From an uncultured Lachnospiraceae bacterium (GTDB taxonomy: Bacteria > Bacillota > Clostridia > Lachnospirales > Lachnospiraceae), in assembly GCA_947567595.1 (NCBI GenBank), contig CANOMQ010000013.1, forward strand, positions 1-64,000: a stretch of 64,000 bases of DNA, read 5' to 3'. The notes under the pieces were generated by a model. It was not told the origin of the DNA. It saw only the letters and a program-made list of their open reading frames with translations, and ran no database searches. Made by a program: the position numbers and the translations under genes. Positions 62,804 through 64,000 of the stretch are shown here, one piece after another (within the stretch, counting starts at the first letter, position 1; every line of letters starts with the position of its first letter).

Positions 62804-63076
62804 GAGCTCCCCCTAAAGCGGCATTTTATGTCCCGTATGGCAGAATGCAAAACCTCGTGGCGTTTGTATACGCTGCCGCGAAAATATTATAGCAAAATTA
62901 CGGACGAAATTCTACTGAAAACGCAGAATTTATGTATACGAATTTTAGTTTGCAAAAGGCTTTTGTTTTGATACTTTTTACCAAAGATATTGCACAAGGT
63001 ATCCAAAATATGCTAAAGTTTTTATGGAAAATCATTTTTTGACAGGGACGGCATCAAAGAGAAGGGAGGATATCCA

Positions 63077-64000
63077 TTGAAAAGAACATACATTCTGATA
63101 TTATTGCTTGTCTTGGGACTTATGGGCTGTGCGGACAAGGGGCAGTCTGCGGGCGGCACGACAAGGGTGGTACTGACCACAGGATTTGGCAGGGACGAGG
63201 TCTTTCGGATTGAGAAAAGCTCCTGCTCGCTTGCGGAAATCATGGTGTATCTGACAAACACGAAAAACCAGTATGAAAATACGTTCGGTGAGGAGATTTG
63301 GAATGCCTCCTACAACGGCGAGACTTTGGAGGGAAACATCAAGGAGACGGTGCTTGCGAGAATGGCGCGGATTAAGGCGTTAAACCTCCTTGCCGCGGAT
63401 TATGGCATCACGCTTGACCACAACGAGAGCGAGCAGGCAAGGCAGGCGGCGCAGATTTATTATGCCTCTTTAAATGACGCGGAGAAAAAGGCAATGGGCG
63501 TGGACGAGGCGCTTCTATGTAAAATGTATGAGGAGTACGCGCTGTCCGAAAAGGTCTACCAGTATCTGATAGCGGACATCAACCCCGAAATCAGCGATGA
63601 CGAGGCGCGCACAATCACGGTGCAGCACATTCTGATTAAGACCTACTCGTTAAATGAAAACGGCGAGCGGGTGGAGTATACGAAGCAGGCAAAAAGCGAA
63701 GCGTACCAAAGGGCGCTCGAGGCGCTTTCGCGCGCGCAGGACGGGGACGAGTTCACAAGCCTGATTGCCGAGTACAGTGAGGACAGCAATCCTTCCTATT
63801 CCTTCATCAAGGGAACCTTGGATCCTGCCTTTGAGGAGGCGGCGTTTAACCTTGGAACCGATGAAATCAGCGGGATTGTGGAGAGCGCGCACGGGTATCA
63901 TATCATCAAGTGCATCAGCACCTTTGACCGTGACGAGACGGACAGGAACAAGGTCGCGATTGTGGAGCAGCGCCGCAGGGAGGTGTTTAACGAGGAGTAT
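63077..64000 (+). CDS. PrsA-like peptidyl-prolyl isomerase lipoprotein (runs off the window)
   Basis: The first 308 codons of an extracytoplasmic foldase. The start is TTG 63077, seven bases after GGGAGG; no ATG fits. The lipoprotein signal peptide ends in LMGC. An N-terminal chaperone-like helical region (residues 20-175) precedes a parvulin domain (TVQHILIKTYS, FTSLIAEYSEDSNPS, ISGIVESAHGYHIIKCI). The protein probably assists folding of secreted proteins. The C-terminus lies beyond the right end. Confidence 0.87.
   Translation, partial: MKRTYILILLLVLGLMGCADKGQSAGGTTRVVLTTGFGRDEVFRIEKSSCSLAEIMVYLTNTKNQYENTFGEEIWNASYNGETLEGNIKETVLARMARIKALNLLAADYGITLDHNESEQARQAAQIYYASLNDAEKKAMGVDEALLCKMYEEYALSEKVYQYLIADINPEISDDEARTITVQHILIKTYSLNENGERVEYTKQAKSEAYQRALEALSRAQDGDEFTSLIAEYSEDSNPSYSFIKGTLDPAFEEAAFNLGTDEISGIVESAHGYHIIKCISTFDRDETDRNKVAIVEQRRREVFNEEY

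Overview
The window reads as a chromosomal segment of a strictly anaerobic, spore-forming, probably motile gut clostridium of the Lachnospiraceae type. Support: strong GGAGG-type ribosome binding sites and consensus TTGACA/TATAAT promoters; the three [FeFe]-hydrogenase maturases hydE, hydG and hydF; a four-subunit 2-oxoacid:ferredoxin oxidoreductase; spore cortex and germination proteins (a SleC-like fragment, a Csp-type subtilisin, a YaaH/SleL-like hydrolase); a stand-alone CheC; and host-adapted functions (bile salt hydrolase, GH112 phosphorylase with N-acetylhexosamine kinase). The species cannot be named from sequence alone.

Layout. 1-2190: right end of an integrated mobile element, with a large serine recombinase at its edge. 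It sits inside a SleC-like gene, whose first 230-odd codons remain on the minus strand (2153-2881). 2947-5630: a low-complexity protein behind a sigma-D-like promoter, and typA. 5930-10335: a large hybrid histidine kinase followed by a bile salt hydrolase. 10569-12355: an ECF-type sigma factor lacking a normal start codon, with a coupled membrane partner and two small membrane proteins. 12356-13400: a graveyard of gene fragments. 13401-20195: a flavodoxin-like gene, then a BlaI/BlaR1 beta-lactam sensing locus. Three TACA-N2-TGTA operators lie in front of blaI-blaR1, of an internally duplicated lipoprotein, and of an unknown protein followed by an acetyltransferase. 20341-26910: an EAL phosphodiesterase, araA, a Csp-type subtilisin whose prodomain is encoded by a separate gene on the opposite strand, and a LysM-GH18 hydrolase. 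26966-30282: a coupled GH112 phosphorylase/nahK operon.

30489-35803: an HD-GYP protein, hydE-hydG-hydF and a GntR/YtrA-like regulator. 35950-41789: clpC, an unknown 137-residue protein, radA and an M18 aminopeptidase; a near-identical 17-bp element precedes clpC and the 137-residue protein. 41860-45644: tRNA-Trp, an HTH protein, cheC, a BrkB/YihY membrane protein, a 57-residue Cys protein, an SH3 protein and tRNA-Thr. 45752-53800: a class A PBP, a TetR regulator, a PfkB-like protein with an altered catalytic residue, conserved proteins of unknown function and guaB. 53839-56882: por-type gamma-delta-alpha-beta operon. 57766-60360: clpB. 60429-62803: an MBOAT O-acyltransferase and SGNH hydrolase pair. 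63077-end: start of a PrsA-like lipoprotein foldase.

The observations most worth pursuing are the serine-recombinase element that splits a spore-cortex gene (possibly a sporulation-linked gene-intervening element), the Csp-type protease separated from its prodomain by strand, and the predicted three-operator BlaI regulon.
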